DNA of 64,000 nucleotides from Saprospiraceae bacterium (GTDB taxonomy: Bacteria; Bacteroidota; Bacteroidia; Chitinophagales; Saprospiraceae): positions 1 through 64,000 of the forward strand of contig JABFRV010000086.1 in NCBI GenBank assembly GCA_013140975.1. Direction: 5' to 3'. This document shows, piece by piece, positions 17,121-26,569 of this stretch (the stretch's first letter is position 1; the number at the start of each line of letters is the position of its first letter). Under the pieces are notes generated by a model. It worked only from the letters and a program-made list of their open reading frames with translations. It searched no databases and had not been told where the DNA came from. A program made the translations under genes and the position numbers.

Positions 17121-18368
17121 ATGGTTGCAGCAATTATTGTTATTGGAGATGAGCTCTTGCTAGGACAGGTTATAGATACAAATTCTGCTTTTATTGCACA
17201 GCGCTTGTCAGAATTAGGGATAAAAGTAGTTAGAAAATGGACTATAGCAGATACACTAGAAGAAATCAATCAAGCATTGAAAGAAGCTTCTCAGCTTAGT
17301 GAATTGGTTTTTTTAACAGGTGGCTTGGGCCCAACAAAAGATGATATTACAAAAAAGGCAATCTCTGATTTCTTTAAGGTTCCTTTGCAATTTAGTGAAA
17401 AGAATTATGAACACCTTCATCAATTTTTGACGTATCGAAAAATTCCAATAAGGGACTCTCACAAAGTGCAATGTTATATTCCTTCCAATGCGGAATTATT
17501 AGAAAATAAGTTGGGAACAGCAATGGGAATGTGGATCGAACATAATAATAAAATATTTATTTCTATGCCCGGTGTGCCGGATGAGATGAAGTATATTTTA
17601 TTGAACGGAGCATTGCCTCGCATACAAAAATTGTGGAAAGGACATTTTGTTTCCAGTAAGACATTTCATACCTGTGGAGTTGGAGAAACCGAAATTGCTG
17701 AAAGGCTTGAACCAGTGCTTTTAGAATTTATGGATAGAATTACAATTGCATATCTTCCTTCAATAGCACAAGTAAGATTTAGAATTACTACAGTAGGGCA
17801 GGATCAAAATGAAATGAATGAATTATTAGATCAATGTTCGATAGTCATCCGAAAAGAGTTTGGACAATTAATCTTCGGAGAGGATAAAACTTTGCTGGAG
17901 ATTGAATTGGGTAAATTATTAAAGGAAAATAAGCTCACCATTGGAACGGTAGAATCTTGTACCGGAGGAACAATTGCATCAAAACTAAGCTCAGTTCCTG
18001 GTTGTTCAGATTATTACAAAGGAAGTATCATTTCATATGCTACAGAAATTAAGGAAACATTATTGGGAATTCCAGATGAATTAATTCAAGAACATAATGT
18101 GGTTTCTTCGCAAGTTGCAGAAGCAATGGTAAGAAATTCGGTAGGGCTTCTAAAATCAGATTTGATTATTTCTTCTACGGGGATCGCAGGTCCTGATGGT
18201 GGGACTGAAAAAATTCCACTGGGAACTGTTTTTATATCATGCGGAAATTCAAAGAGAATTTTAACCCGGAAGTTAACTCTTGGTAAAAACCGGGATAGAA
18301 ATATAGAAGCAGCTTCCGTTCTTGCCCTCAACCTGGCTCGAGAGTGGGTTCTTGGCATTGAGATTTGA
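17121..18368 (+). CDS. cinA: CinA-family NMN amidohydrolase / competence-damage protein
   Basis: About 415 residues, the usual CinA length. The N-terminal MoaB/Mog-like domain (about 1-170) starts AAIIVIGDELLLGQ and carries TGGLGPTKDD. The C-terminal domain (about 260-410) is PncC-like, with TVESCTGGTIASKLSSVPG and SSTGIAGPDGGT. The C-terminal domain deamidates nicotinamide mononucleotide, recycling by-products of DNA ligase, and the N-terminal domain has ADP-ribose pyrophosphatase activity in studied homologues. I use the ATG at 17121 because the TTG at 17094 adds residues absent from the family. Confidence 0.94.
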   Translation: MVAAIIVIGDELLLGQVIDTNSAFIAQRLSELGIKVVRKWTIADTLEEINQALKEASQLSELVFLTGGLGPTKDDITKKAISDFFKVPLQFSEKNYEHLHQFLTYRKIPIRDSHKVQCYIPSNAELLENKLGTAMGMWIEHNNKIFISMPGVPDEMKYILLNGALPRIQKLWKGHFVSSKTFHTCGVGETEIAERLEPVLLEFMDRITIAYLPSIAQVRFRITTVGQDQNEMNELLDQCSIVIRKEFGQLIFGEDKTLLEIELGKLLKENKLTIGTVESCTGGTIASKLSSVPGCSDYYKGSIISYATEIKETLLGIPDELIQEHNVVSSQVAEAMVRNSVGLLKSDLIISSTGIAGPDGGTEKIPLGTVFISCGNSKRILTRKLTLGKNRDRNIEAASVLALNLAREWVLGIEI

Positions 18369-18493
18369 TAAATTGATATACCTTGTATTTTCAAGTTTCA
18401 ATTTTCAATTGAATAGGGCAAATTTGTAACATTTTGGTACCAAATTTGGCGAAGTTAACTGTGTTATCCAAGGCAAATTAGCCATTTATTAGC

Positions 18494-18501
18494 TACCTTT
18501 G
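18494..18501 (+). promoter_or_regulatory. Promoter -7 box upstream of the E2 gene
   Basis: TACCTTTG fits TAnnTTTG exactly and lies 40 bp before the start codon at 18541. No convincing TTTG was found at the usual -33 distance. Confidence 0.55.
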
Positions 18502-18540
18502 CCCCTCGAAATATTCAAATAATCAGGAGAAATTTCTCTT

Positions 18541-19830
18541 ATGGCTCAGATCGAACTTATAGTACCTAAAATGGGTGAAAGTATTATGGAAGCAACCATT
18601 CTTAAGTGGCTTAAGAAGGAAGGCGATTCTGTAGACCTTGATGAGACTATTCTCGAAGTTGCTACTGATAAGGTAGACTCTGAAATTCCTTCTCCTGCGA
18701 AGGGAATTATTACAAAAATTTTAAGTAAAGAAAATGAGGTTGTTGCTATAGGTAAAGTTATAGCCTATATCGAAACATCCGGAGCAGAAGGAGTCTCAAA
18801 AACTGAAATTTCAACTAAAGCTACGGATCCTGTAAAAATTGAATCTAAGGGTGTTCAGACATCTATTCCAACTTCTGCAAGTATTGAATCAACACTTCAT
18901 TCCAGTTCAGACAGGTTTTATAGTCCATTGGTAAAAAGTATTGCGAAGCAGGAGAATATTTCACAAACGCAATTAGACAGAATTCAAGGTTCAGGACTTA
19001 GTGGAAGAGTTACTAAAAGAGATTTGTTATCGTATTTAGAATCTTCCAAATCCGGAAATATTGAACCTCCAATAAGCGCAAGTCCAATTAAGTCTTCAGC
19101 TCCGGCGATTAGTTTTTCAGGAAATGCTGAGATTATTGAAATGGATCGAATGAGGAAACTCATTGCTGATCATATGGTCATGTCCAAGCAGACTTCTCCT
19201 CATGTGAGTTGTTTTGTAGAAGTGGATATGACCAATGTTGTATTGTGGAGAGAGAAAGTGAAAGATCAATTTCTTAAGAAATACAATCAAAAAATTACAT
19301 TCACTCCTATTTTTATTGAGGCAGTATGTAAAGCCATTAAGGATTTCCCTTGGATTAACGTGTCTGTGAATGGAACACAGATTATCCGCAAGATTGATAT
19401 TAATATTGGAATGGCAACAGCATTGCCGTCAGGAAATCTTATTGTGCCGGTTATTAAAACAGCGGATCGATTAAATTTAATTGGTCTTTCAGCTGTAGTT
19501 AATGATCTTGCAGAAAGAGGACGAGATAACAAACTTAAACCTGATGAAATTCAGGATGGAACATTTACTATTACCAATGTTGGTAGTTTTGGAAACCTGA
19601 CAGGAACGCCTATAATTAATCAACCTCAGGTAGCAATTCTTGCAATAGGTACTATTAGTAAAAAACCGGCAGTAATTGAATCTCCGACAGGAGATATGAT
19701 CGCAATACGACACATGATGATTCTTTCTCTCTCTTTTGATCACAGGGTAGTTGATGGATCATTAGGAGGAAAGTTTCTAAAACGTGTTGGAGATTATCTG
19801 GAAAAATTTGACATCAATCAAAGTATCTGA
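18541..19830 (+). CDS. Dihydrolipoyl acyltransferase (E2) of a 2-oxo acid dehydrogenase complex
   Basis: 429 residues with E2 domains in order. A lipoyl domain (about 1-78) carries the modified lysine K44 in EVATDKVDSE. An E3-binding peripheral domain (about 120-160, SPLVKSIAKQ...GSGLSGRVTKRDLL) comes next, then a flexible linker. The catalytic acyltransferase domain (about 195-429) has the active-site SFDHRVVDG near the C terminus. It transfers the acyl group from E1 to CoA. The sequence looks closer to the branched-chain or mixed type than to classical pyruvate E2, but I cannot decide. No E1 or E3 gene is adjacent. Confidence 0.93.
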   Translation: MAQIELIVPKMGESIMEATILKWLKKEGDSVDLDETILEVATDKVDSEIPSPAKGIITKILSKENEVVAIGKVIAYIETSGAEGVSKTEISTKATDPVKIESKGVQTSIPTSASIESTLHSSSDRFYSPLVKSIAKQENISQTQLDRIQGSGLSGRVTKRDLLSYLESSKSGNIEPPISASPIKSSAPAISFSGNAEIIEMDRMRKLIADHMVMSKQTSPHVSCFVEVDMTNVVLWREKVKDQFLKKYNQKITFTPIFIEAVCKAIKDFPWINVSVNGTQIIRKIDINIGMATALPSGNLIVPVIKTADRLNLIGLSAVVNDLAERGRDNKLKPDEIQDGTFTITNVGSFGNLTGTPIINQPQVAILAIGTISKKPAVIESPTGDMIAIRHMMILSLSFDHRVVDGSLGGKFLKRVGDYLEKFDINQSI

Positions 19831-19838
19831 TAACTTTC

Positions 19839-21989
19839 GTGAATATAAAATTAGGATTGATAATTTTTTTTGTTGCCATTATTACCTATAATGGATTGTC
19901 TCAATCAAAATCTGATTTACTGAAGCAGGCGAAACAGTTTCTTGAGCAAAATAATTATAAAGAGTCTTCAAAAATTTATGAAAAATTATTGGATTCTAAA
20001 TTAAAGGAAAAAGATCTTGTTCTTGCCGCCAGGTCATTTAGTAATAATAGACAGATGGATAAAGCAGCAATGACATATTCTCTGTTACTCGAGAAAGAGA
20101 AAGATGATGAATATTACTCTGGATATGCGGAATATCTTCATCATTCCGGTCAGTACAACCAAGCTGCGATTGCTTATAAAGCGTATTTAAAGCAACTAAA
20201 AAAGTCGGATAGGAGTCGAATACAAATTGAACAAAATATACTTCGATGTCTAAATGGTGCAAAGATCAAAAGAAAAGATAAAGCTGCAATTGTTGAGCCA
20301 CTTAGCAAAGTAGTAAATACAAGTGAAGAAGAATTTGCTCCAATTCCCAGTCGTAATTTTAACGGAAGATATTATTTCTCCGCAAATAGAGCATTAAGTA
20401 AGAAAGAAGAAGCGAAGAGGAATCAGAAAAACCAGAATCAAATTAATGCTGAACTATATAGCATTGAAGATAATAACGGAAATTGGTCGGTTATGAAATC
20501 TCTCGGTGAAGGATTTGTAAGTGCAGATGATGAGAGAATCCTGGATTTTATTGATAATGGTAAAGGAATTGTTTTTCTTCGAACAAATTCACTAACGGGA
20601 AAATCAGAAGTATTAGTAAAGCACTTTGAAAGTCTCAAAAAGGAAGAAGTTATTAAAATAGATCTGCCTTTCAATTACGATGCCGGAGATCGTGACCTGT
20701 GTTTGTTTCAGGATTCAGTGTGTATTTTTTCGAGTAAGATGAATGGAGGATTTGGATCTTATGATCTTTATGTGAGTATAAATAGAAATGGAAAATGGTC
20801 AAATCCTTTAAATCTTGGCTCTGTTATTAATACTCCTTTTGATGAAGTAAGTCCGTTTCTTTCCAAAGATGGCCAGACCTTGTATTTTTCAAGTAACAAT
20901 TTAAATTCAATAGGCGGACTGGACGTATTCAGGTCAGAAATAAAGGCAGAATCAGGAACTTGGTCCATACCGGAAAACCTTGGAATGCCAATTAATACTT
21001 CGTTAGATGAAGACCAATTTCGATTAAATAGAAATGGTCTCTCAGCAGTTTTTACTTCGAATAGAAAGGATTTAAGTATCGGTGGAAGAGATATATTTAT
21101 CGCGTATTTCAAAGATGAATTGGAAGAACAATTTTATGATGAATCAGGAACCATATTAAGTTACTTAATAAATTTACAATCATTACCTGAGAGAAAAATT
21201 ATCAAACCAAAGACAGCCATAAAAGAGACTTTGGTTGAAACAAAAACGATAATTGTTGAATCTATATCTACCAATGAAGATGATTTTATCACTTCTACAA
21301 AAAATTCAGTAAGTATTCAGAACCTGGTTAAAGTATTAAAGCAATTTCCGGACGTACAAATTCAGATTATTGCACATTCAAATACTTCCTCAAATAATAT
21401 GCTTAACCTTTTTAGTTCTGTCAAAAAAGCAGAAGAATTGGCCCAGGCATTAAGAGATAAAAATATATCAGATAACAGAATTCAAACTATAGGAGTTGGA
21501 AACATTGCATTGATTGCTCATCCTGCAATAAATGGATTAAATAATCCGCAAGCAGATATTTATAATAACAGAATAGAATTTTTTATTCCACCTTCTTCAA
21601 ATATGAATGCCAATTTTTCTTATGCTAACTTAAAGGTACACGAAGCATTTAAATTTAATCCGCAATTCAAGTTTCAAAATAGTCGATCTGACATAACGTA
21701 TTCAATATTAATTGGAGAGTCTACACAGATGCTTAGCAGGGACATAAGTATCTTTAAAAACACTGAGTTGTTTTGTGAATATCGTAATGGAAAATATTAT
21801 TACTATGCTGGGGTGTTCGATAAATTTTACAAAGCCATTAATTTTATTAACGAGTACTCTCTTGCACGATCTACTCCTATTCAGGCATTTAATTTTGGCA
21901 AGTATATAGATTTAGGATCAATTATTAACTATGTTTCGCAAAACCCCGATTTGATCCTCTTGATTGATTACAATAAGTCGAACAAATAA
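19839..21989 (+). CDS. Exported TPR/PD40/OmpA-like/SPOR-like protein
   Basis: 716 residues starting at GTG, 8 bp after the E2 stop. A signal peptide (about 1-22) leads TPR-like helices (about 25-130) and WD40-like PD40 beta-propeller repeats (about 150-430, with LSKDGQTLYFSSN and SIGGLDVF). A degenerate OmpA-like peptidoglycan-binding region follows (about 490-585, IQIIAHSNTSSN and RIQTIGVGN). A final SPOR-like segment (about 610-710) has the YYYAGVFDKFYKAINF pattern. The build suggests an envelope protein touching peptidoglycan, as in gliding and type IX secretion-related proteins, but no specific role is shown. Confidence 0.88.
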   Translation: MNIKLGLIIFFVAIITYNGLSQSKSDLLKQAKQFLEQNNYKESSKIYEKLLDSKLKEKDLVLAARSFSNNRQMDKAAMTYSLLLEKEKDDEYYSGYAEYLHHSGQYNQAAIAYKAYLKQLKKSDRSRIQIEQNILRCLNGAKIKRKDKAAIVEPLSKVVNTSEEEFAPIPSRNFNGRYYFSANRALSKKEEAKRNQKNQNQINAELYSIEDNNGNWSVMKSLGEGFVSADDERILDFIDNGKGIVFLRTNSLTGKSEVLVKHFESLKKEEVIKIDLPFNYDAGDRDLCLFQDSVCIFSSKMNGGFGSYDLYVSINRNGKWSNPLNLGSVINTPFDEVSPFLSKDGQTLYFSSNNLNSIGGLDVFRSEIKAESGTWSIPENLGMPINTSLDEDQFRLNRNGLSAVFTSNRKDLSIGGRDIFIAYFKDELEEQFYDESGTILSYLINLQSLPERKIIKPKTAIKETLVETKTIIVESISTNEDDFITSTKNSVSIQNLVKVLKQFPDVQIQIIAHSNTSSNNMLNLFSSVKKAEELAQALRDKNISDNRIQTIGVGNIALIAHPAINGLNNPQADIYNNRIEFFIPPSSNMNANFSYANLKVHEAFKFNPQFKFQNSRSDITYSILIGESTQMLSRDISIFKNTELFCEYRNGKYYYYAGVFDKFYKAINFINEYSLARSTPIQAFNFGKYIDLGSIINYVSQNPDLILLIDYNKSNK

Positions 21990-22150
21990 TACCTTACAGA
22001 ATTTTTATGATACTTTTGTTTTTGAGTTCTTGAGTAATGTTTCTTATACTATCTTTTTCTAACTGGTAGTATTGAATTGAATAGTACAATTGAATATTAT
22101 TAATATAACCTTTAATAATTCAGATACTCAATAGACGTTAACAAAAACTT

Positions 22151-22720
22151 TTAGTAGTCAAAAATAACACCTAAAGTAAAGGAATGAGAATTCGTCTTAT
22201 AATCCAGCTCTTTGTAACTCTGATTTAGTCCTAATTCGAAATGATAATCTAATGTGATTGGGAAAAATTCGACTCCAGCACCAATTTGAAATCCAAATCG
22301 GGTTGGAGTTAATAAAGACTCATTAATGATCGGGTGTGTGTCGTCTATTTCAAATATATACATAAAGTTCAAAGCCGTTTGACCTCGAAGTTTAAAATGG
22401 TCATTCTTAAAAACATCATAACCAATTCCCAGAGGAACTCCAAAGGAATAAAAAGATGGACGCTTGTTGAAAATCTCTAGTTTCGGATTTGCCAACAGAT
22501 CAATGTTGTAAAAATCTAATCCAGATAGAAGATATAGCTCATTATAATATTTTCTTACATGAGCGCCTGTCTGCCATCCATTTATAATTGAACCTTCCTG
22601 GATTGCTACTGGATATTTAGTTTTATTCTGAATAAGTCCAAATTGACCAATAATATTCCATGAATTCTGAGAAAAAAGGCTGTTAATGCTTATCAAAAGC
22701 ACAATTGTAGTTGACCTCAT
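22151..22720 (-). CDS. Outer-membrane beta-barrel protein
   Basis: 189 residues with a signal peptide (about 1-17, to LFSQ). The alternating amphipathic strand pattern ends in an aromatic (FTLGVIFDY), typical of an 8-stranded OMP_b-brl-type barrel. It stands alone, convergent with the PD40 gene and divergent from the Lgt-like gene. No binding or enzymatic motif is seen. Confidence 0.78.
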   Translation of the reverse strand: MRSTTIVLLISINSLFSQNSWNIIGQFGLIQNKTKYPVAIQEGSIINGWQTGAHVRKYYNELYLLSGLDFYNIDLLANPKLEIFNKRPSFYSFGVPLGIGYDVFKNDHFKLRGQTALNFMYIFEIDDTHPIINESLLTPTRFGFQIGAGVEFFPITLDYHFELGLNQSYKELDYKTNSHSFTLGVIFDY

Positions 22721-22811
22721 ACTTTGAATTGAAATATAAAAGTAAAAATTACCTACTAATTTCGATCAATTATATAACTTCGTGCCTGCGTAGCCTGACT
22801 AATAGGCAATT

Positions 22812-23969
22812 ATGTATCCTGATTTATCATATATTTTTCATGCAATTTTTGGGACTGAACCAGATAATGCGTTTTCATTAGTTAAGACTTTTGGACTTTT
22901 GCTTGGATTGGCTGTAGCAGCAAGTGGATGGGTATTGCTATTTGAATTGAAAAGAAAAGAAGCATTGGGTCAGCTTCAGGGCAGGGTAGAGAAGGATATC
23001 GTAATTTATAAACCCATTGATATTAAGGAAGTGTTGTTGCAGACACTTGTAAATTTCGTATTTGCATTTAAGATTGGATTGCTTTTTTTACATTATAAGG
23101 ATTTTCAACGAGACCCATCTGCCGCAATTTTTTCCTTAGATGGTAATTGGACCTGGGGAATTATAGCGGCTTTTTTAACTGCAGGCTATTGGTTCTACCA
23201 AATGAAAAATCAAGAAAGTGATGTAGTTAAAAAAACAGACATGTTTGTAAGACCTGTTGATAGAGCCATAAATCTTACAGTATTAGCGGGTCTTTATGGA
23301 ATTATAGGAAGTAAATTATTTTCTGTATTTGAAAATTTTGGAGACTTTATAAGAGATCCTATTGGTGCATTTTTCTCAGGAGCGGGGTTAACTGTGTATG
23401 GTGGACTTATACTCGCTTTTATAATGTTGACTAAGTATATGAAGAGTAAAGGCTTGCATTTGCTTCATATGTATGATGCGATTGCACCAACACTTATGGT
23501 CGGTTATGGAATTGGTAGGTTGGGTTGTCATTTTAGTGGAGACGGCGATTGGGGTATTCCAAATCCTTCACCTGTGCCTTCATGGTGGGTATTGCCGGAT
23601 TCATGGTGGGCTTATTCTTATCCTCATAATGTTGCAGAAGATGGTATCCCAATAGAAGGATGTACTTGGAATTATTGTAGCCAACTTGTTCCTCCGGTAT
23701 TTCCTACTCCTATATATGAATTTGTATTAGCATTCATGATATTTGGAATACTTTGGATGTTACGAACCAGAATTCCATATGCCGGTGTATTATTTTTTAT
23801 TTATGTTTTTCTGAATGGAGTAGAGAGGTTTTTTATTGAAATGATTCGAGTTAATCCACGTTATGATATATTGGGTTTTCATCCTTCATTGTCACAGGGA
23901 ATTGCAATGCTGCTAATAATAACAGGAATTACAGGAACTATATATTACTATCGTAAAAAAATTAAATAA
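22812..23969 (+). CDS. lgt: Prolipoprotein diacylglyceryl transferase (Lgt) homologue
   Basis: 385 residues, a multi-pass inner-membrane enzyme that should move diacylglycerol from phosphatidylglycerol onto the lipobox cysteine. Family signatures are the GYGIGRLGCHFSGDGDWG segment (the R corresponds to R143 in E. coli), PTPIYE and NGVERFFIE. It is about 90 residues longer than the E. coli enzyme because of an insertion at about 55-150. Where E. coli has the essential H of HGG, this protein has Y (LTVYGGLIL). Bacteroidota Lgt-like proteins with GDGDWG exist, so the family call is firm but activity is inferred. Confidence 0.88.
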   Translation: MYPDLSYIFHAIFGTEPDNAFSLVKTFGLLLGLAVAASGWVLLFELKRKEALGQLQGRVEKDIVIYKPIDIKEVLLQTLVNFVFAFKIGLLFLHYKDFQRDPSAAIFSLDGNWTWGIIAAFLTAGYWFYQMKNQESDVVKKTDMFVRPVDRAINLTVLAGLYGIIGSKLFSVFENFGDFIRDPIGAFFSGAGLTVYGGLILAFIMLTKYMKSKGLHLLHMYDAIAPTLMVGYGIGRLGCHFSGDGDWGIPNPSPVPSWWVLPDSWWAYSYPHNVAEDGIPIEGCTWNYCSQLVPPVFPTPIYEFVLAFMIFGILWMLRTRIPYAGVLFFIYVFLNGVERFFIEMIRVNPRYDILGFHPSLSQGIAMLLIITGITGTIYYYRKKIK

Positions 23970-23989
23970 CCATAACCGTTAGTTAAATA

Positions 23990-24946
23990 GTGAAAGTTAC
24001 TGAATGTTTTGAACAGAATAAAGGGAAGACGCTCATTTCATTTGAGGTGCTGCCACCTTTGAAAGGAGGAAGCATTGATATATTATTTGATCAATTGGAT
24101 CCATTAATGGAATTTAAACCTCCATTTATTGATGTTACATACCATAGGGAAGAATTTATATACAAGCAGAAAGATAGCGGATACTTTGAAAAGGTAGCAA
24201 TTCGTAAACGACCGGGAACGGTTGGAATATGTGCAGCGATTATTAATAAATACAAAGTAGAAGCTGTACCTCATTTAATCTGTGGTGGATTTAGTAAAGA
24301 GGAAACTGAAAATGCACTTATTGATTTACATTTTCTTCAGATAACGAATGTATTGGCACTACGGGGAGATGCAAGAAAGTTTGATGACAAATTCCTTCCT
24401 GAAAAAGATGGTCATGAATATGCAGTAGATCTTGTTAAGCAAATTGCATCCATGAATAAGGGTATATATCTTGACGATGATATTGAAACAGGTATGCCAA
24501 TGGATTTTTGCATTGGCGTTGCAGGATATCCTGAAAAACATTTTGAGTCTGCAAGTTTGAAATCGGATTTAAAATACACACGAAAGAAAATTGAAGCAGG
24601 TGCAGATTATATCGTAACACAAATGTTTTTTGATAATAAAAAGTTCTTTAATTATCAAGAGCAATGCAGAAAGGAAGGTATAGAAGTTCCAATCGTTCCG
24701 GGAATTAAACCCATTACAAAAAAATATCAATTAAACGCAATACCCAGAAATTTCTTTGTTGATATGCCTGATGATCTAGTAAGATCAATTCAAAAAGCAA
24801 AAACTGAAGAACAGGTAATTGAAGCAGGAATCGAGTGGTGTGTTTATCAATCTCAGGAATTAAAAAAAGCGGGTGTGCCATGTATTCATTACTATACAAT
24901 GAGTGATAGTGCAATCGTTAAGAGAATTGTTTCTCAGGTAATGTAA
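23990..24946 (+). CDS. metF: 5,10-methylenetetrahydrofolate reductase
   Basis: 318 residues of the flavin-dependent MetF family, which reduces methylene-THF to methyl-THF for methionine synthesis. It begins at GTG with SFEVLPPLKGG, the usual SFEFxPPK-like start carrying the catalytic Glu. ALRGDA (substrate and FAD contacts) lies near 122, with YPEKH and ADYIVTQMFFDN further on and PGIKPI near 240. It is 20 bp downstream of the lgt-like gene and likely co-transcribed with it. Confidence 0.93.
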   Translation: MKVTECFEQNKGKTLISFEVLPPLKGGSIDILFDQLDPLMEFKPPFIDVTYHREEFIYKQKDSGYFEKVAIRKRPGTVGICAAIINKYKVEAVPHLICGGFSKEETENALIDLHFLQITNVLALRGDARKFDDKFLPEKDGHEYAVDLVKQIASMNKGIYLDDDIETGMPMDFCIGVAGYPEKHFESASLKSDLKYTRKKIEAGADYIVTQMFFDNKKFFNYQEQCRKEGIEVPIVPGIKPITKKYQLNAIPRNFFVDMPDDLVRSIQKAKTEEQVIEAGIEWCVYQSQELKKAGVPCIHYYTMSDSAIVKRIVSQVM

Positions 24947-24948
24947 TA

Positions 24949-25356
24949 TTATTTCTTTTTCGCTACTTTTCGCAAAGGTTTTCTTTCTTTTATGTCTGTT
25001 GATTTTTTGGAAGTAGTTTTCTTTTTACTGGAATTAGCAATTTTGTTATATGCAAGTGCATACTGCAACCAAAAATCAAGCTTCTTCTTAGTGTTCACTA
25101 CATTTTCATCAATAAATAAATAGCCTTTCATGATCTTTCCGGTAAAATCCATTGGTTTGCTCCCTTCCAATTCAAGTAGCTCTTCATAGTTATCAGGGTT
25201 TATACGGAGCATTATCCTGTCTTTCTCAACCCCTATACACATTTTCTCATTCACCATAAAGCAGAGACCTCCAAACATAACTTTTTCTTCAACTCTTGTG
25301 TGGGTTTCAGCAATTATTTCGCGGCATCTGGAAGCAAGTTTTTCGTTGTAGGCCAT
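24949..25356 (-). CDS. TfoX N-terminal domain protein
   Basis: 135 residues matching the small TfoX_N family. It has the characteristic KVMFGGLCFMVNEKMCIGV strand and LRINPDNYEE, then KGYLFIDE. A basic, lysine-rich disordered tail (about 105-135) follows. The full TfoX regulator of competence has a second domain that is absent here, so a competence role should not be assumed. Its stop is 2 bp from the convergent metF stop. Confidence 0.88.
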   Translation of the reverse strand: MAYNEKLASRCREIIAETHTRVEEKVMFGGLCFMVNEKMCIGVEKDRIMLRINPDNYEELLELEGSKPMDFTGKIMKGYLFIDENVVNTKKKLDFWLQYALAYNKIANSSKKKTTSKKSTDIKERKPLRKVAKKK

Positions 25357-25535
25357 TGTGTTTTTTTTATAAAAATAAGTACTAATTTAATTATTAATAA
25401 ATTAAATTATTCAGAGCCAATAAAAAGATCTTAAATTATTTTACCAAATTGAAATTCATTTACTCATTTTCAACTATATTGACTCTATTGTATTTCAGGA
25501 CTTCAATCTTAATTATGATTATAAATTAGACGCAA

Positions 25536-26246
25536 TCATTTTTTACGAAGCCATATCTTCAAATCATTGAGCATACTAAAATTGATACTATGATCCTCAT
25601 TGTATTCTTTATACTTCGGCGTAATTTTTAATGTCTTTAGATATTGCACTGCAGACTTTGCTTTCGATACTTCAATGATATTATCATTTTTCCCATGAGC
25701 AATATAGAAATCTAATAATTTTAATTTAGGATGTTTTGCAATTTTGGGTTTGATTTCATTCATTAAGTATCCGCTAAGAGCTATGACTCCATTCACAAGG
25801 TCAGGCCTAGTAAGAGCGACATTGTAAGACATAATGGCTCCTTGACTAAATCCTAAAAGATACACTTTCGTAAATTTGTGTTCTTCCTTATTCTTGATTT
25901 CTTCAATAAAATATATTATATTCAATCGGCTTGTCTCTGCTTGGTTCAAATTCGAAATAGCTTTGTTTGACTTGTCAAACTGTAAATCATACCAACTGTA
26001 TCCACCATTTCCCCAAGAGTATGGTGCGCGTAAAGAAATAATTGTGTAGTTATCCGGAAAATGTGAAGCAAGTTCAAATAAGTCTTCTTCGTTAGATCCT
26101 AGTCCGTGTAAGAAAATAAGCAAATGAGGATTGGGTGTAATGGATTTTTTTATCAAATACATAAGTGAAGAATCCTTCTTAAGGTTTTGGCTGATTCCCA
26201 TTGTTAATTGAAACAGGAGTCCCAAACAAAATATAAAATTTCTCAT
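25536..26246 (-). CDS. Exported phospholipase/carboxylesterase-type alpha/beta hydrolase
   Basis: 236 residues with a short signal peptide (to about 18) and an Abhydrolase_2 domain. The oxyanion loop is FLHGLGSNEEDL (about 44-55). The nucleophile elbow is GFSQGA (Ser about 132). The acid is in HGKNDNII and the histidine in NEDHSIN near the C terminus. This family hydrolyses esters with broad specificity. It is flanked by the REP-like repeats and appears monocistronic. Confidence 0.9.
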   Translation of the reverse strand: MRNFIFCLGLLFQLTMGISQNLKKDSSLMYLIKKSITPNPHLLIFLHGLGSNEEDLFELASHFPDNYTIISLRAPYSWGNGGYSWYDLQFDKSNKAISNLNQAETSRLNIIYFIEEIKNKEEHKFTKVYLLGFSQGAIMSYNVALTRPDLVNGVIALSGYLMNEIKPKIAKHPKLKLLDFYIAHGKNDNIIEVSKAKSAVQYLKTLKITPKYKEYNEDHSINFSMLNDLKIWLRKK

Positions 26247-26375
26247 ATAAGATAATTTGCGAATCGAAGGTGGTAAAGTAAATTGCAGTTTATTAACGAA
26301 TATGAATGTAATAAGTTATAAAAGAAAGTGATTATTATAAGTTGCTATTAAGAAATTGCTTCTTTTATGTATACA

Positions 26376-26569
26376 CAAGCCGGAGGCTTGCACACGCACC
26401 GACTTAAGCTGGAGCTTAAGCCGAAGCGGGCCTTAAGCCGAAGACTGTATAAATTGCCTCGGCTTAAGGTCTTCCTTAAGCTGCAGCGACATCAAGCCTC
26501 TGGCTTGAAATATAATTAATATCAATTTCTACTTCAATTTCAAATCTATAAATCTGAGATATCAATTTC
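26376..26569. repeat. REP-type palindromic repeat block, copy 1
   Basis: Four hairpins follow one another: CAAGCC-GGCTTG (26376-26390), CTTAAGCT-AGCTTAAG (26403-26420), CGGCTTAAGG with CCTTAAGCTG (26460-26483), and CAAGCC-GGCTTG (26493-26507). A unique tail extends to 26569 and contains the last seven codons and stop of the transposase gene. Compared with copy 2 it has a 17-bp insertion (about 26427-26443). Confidence 0.92.

Noticed and set aside
24949-25356. Competence regulator TfoX
   Set aside because: Only the N-terminal domain is present; the protein should be called TfoX-N-like without a competence role.
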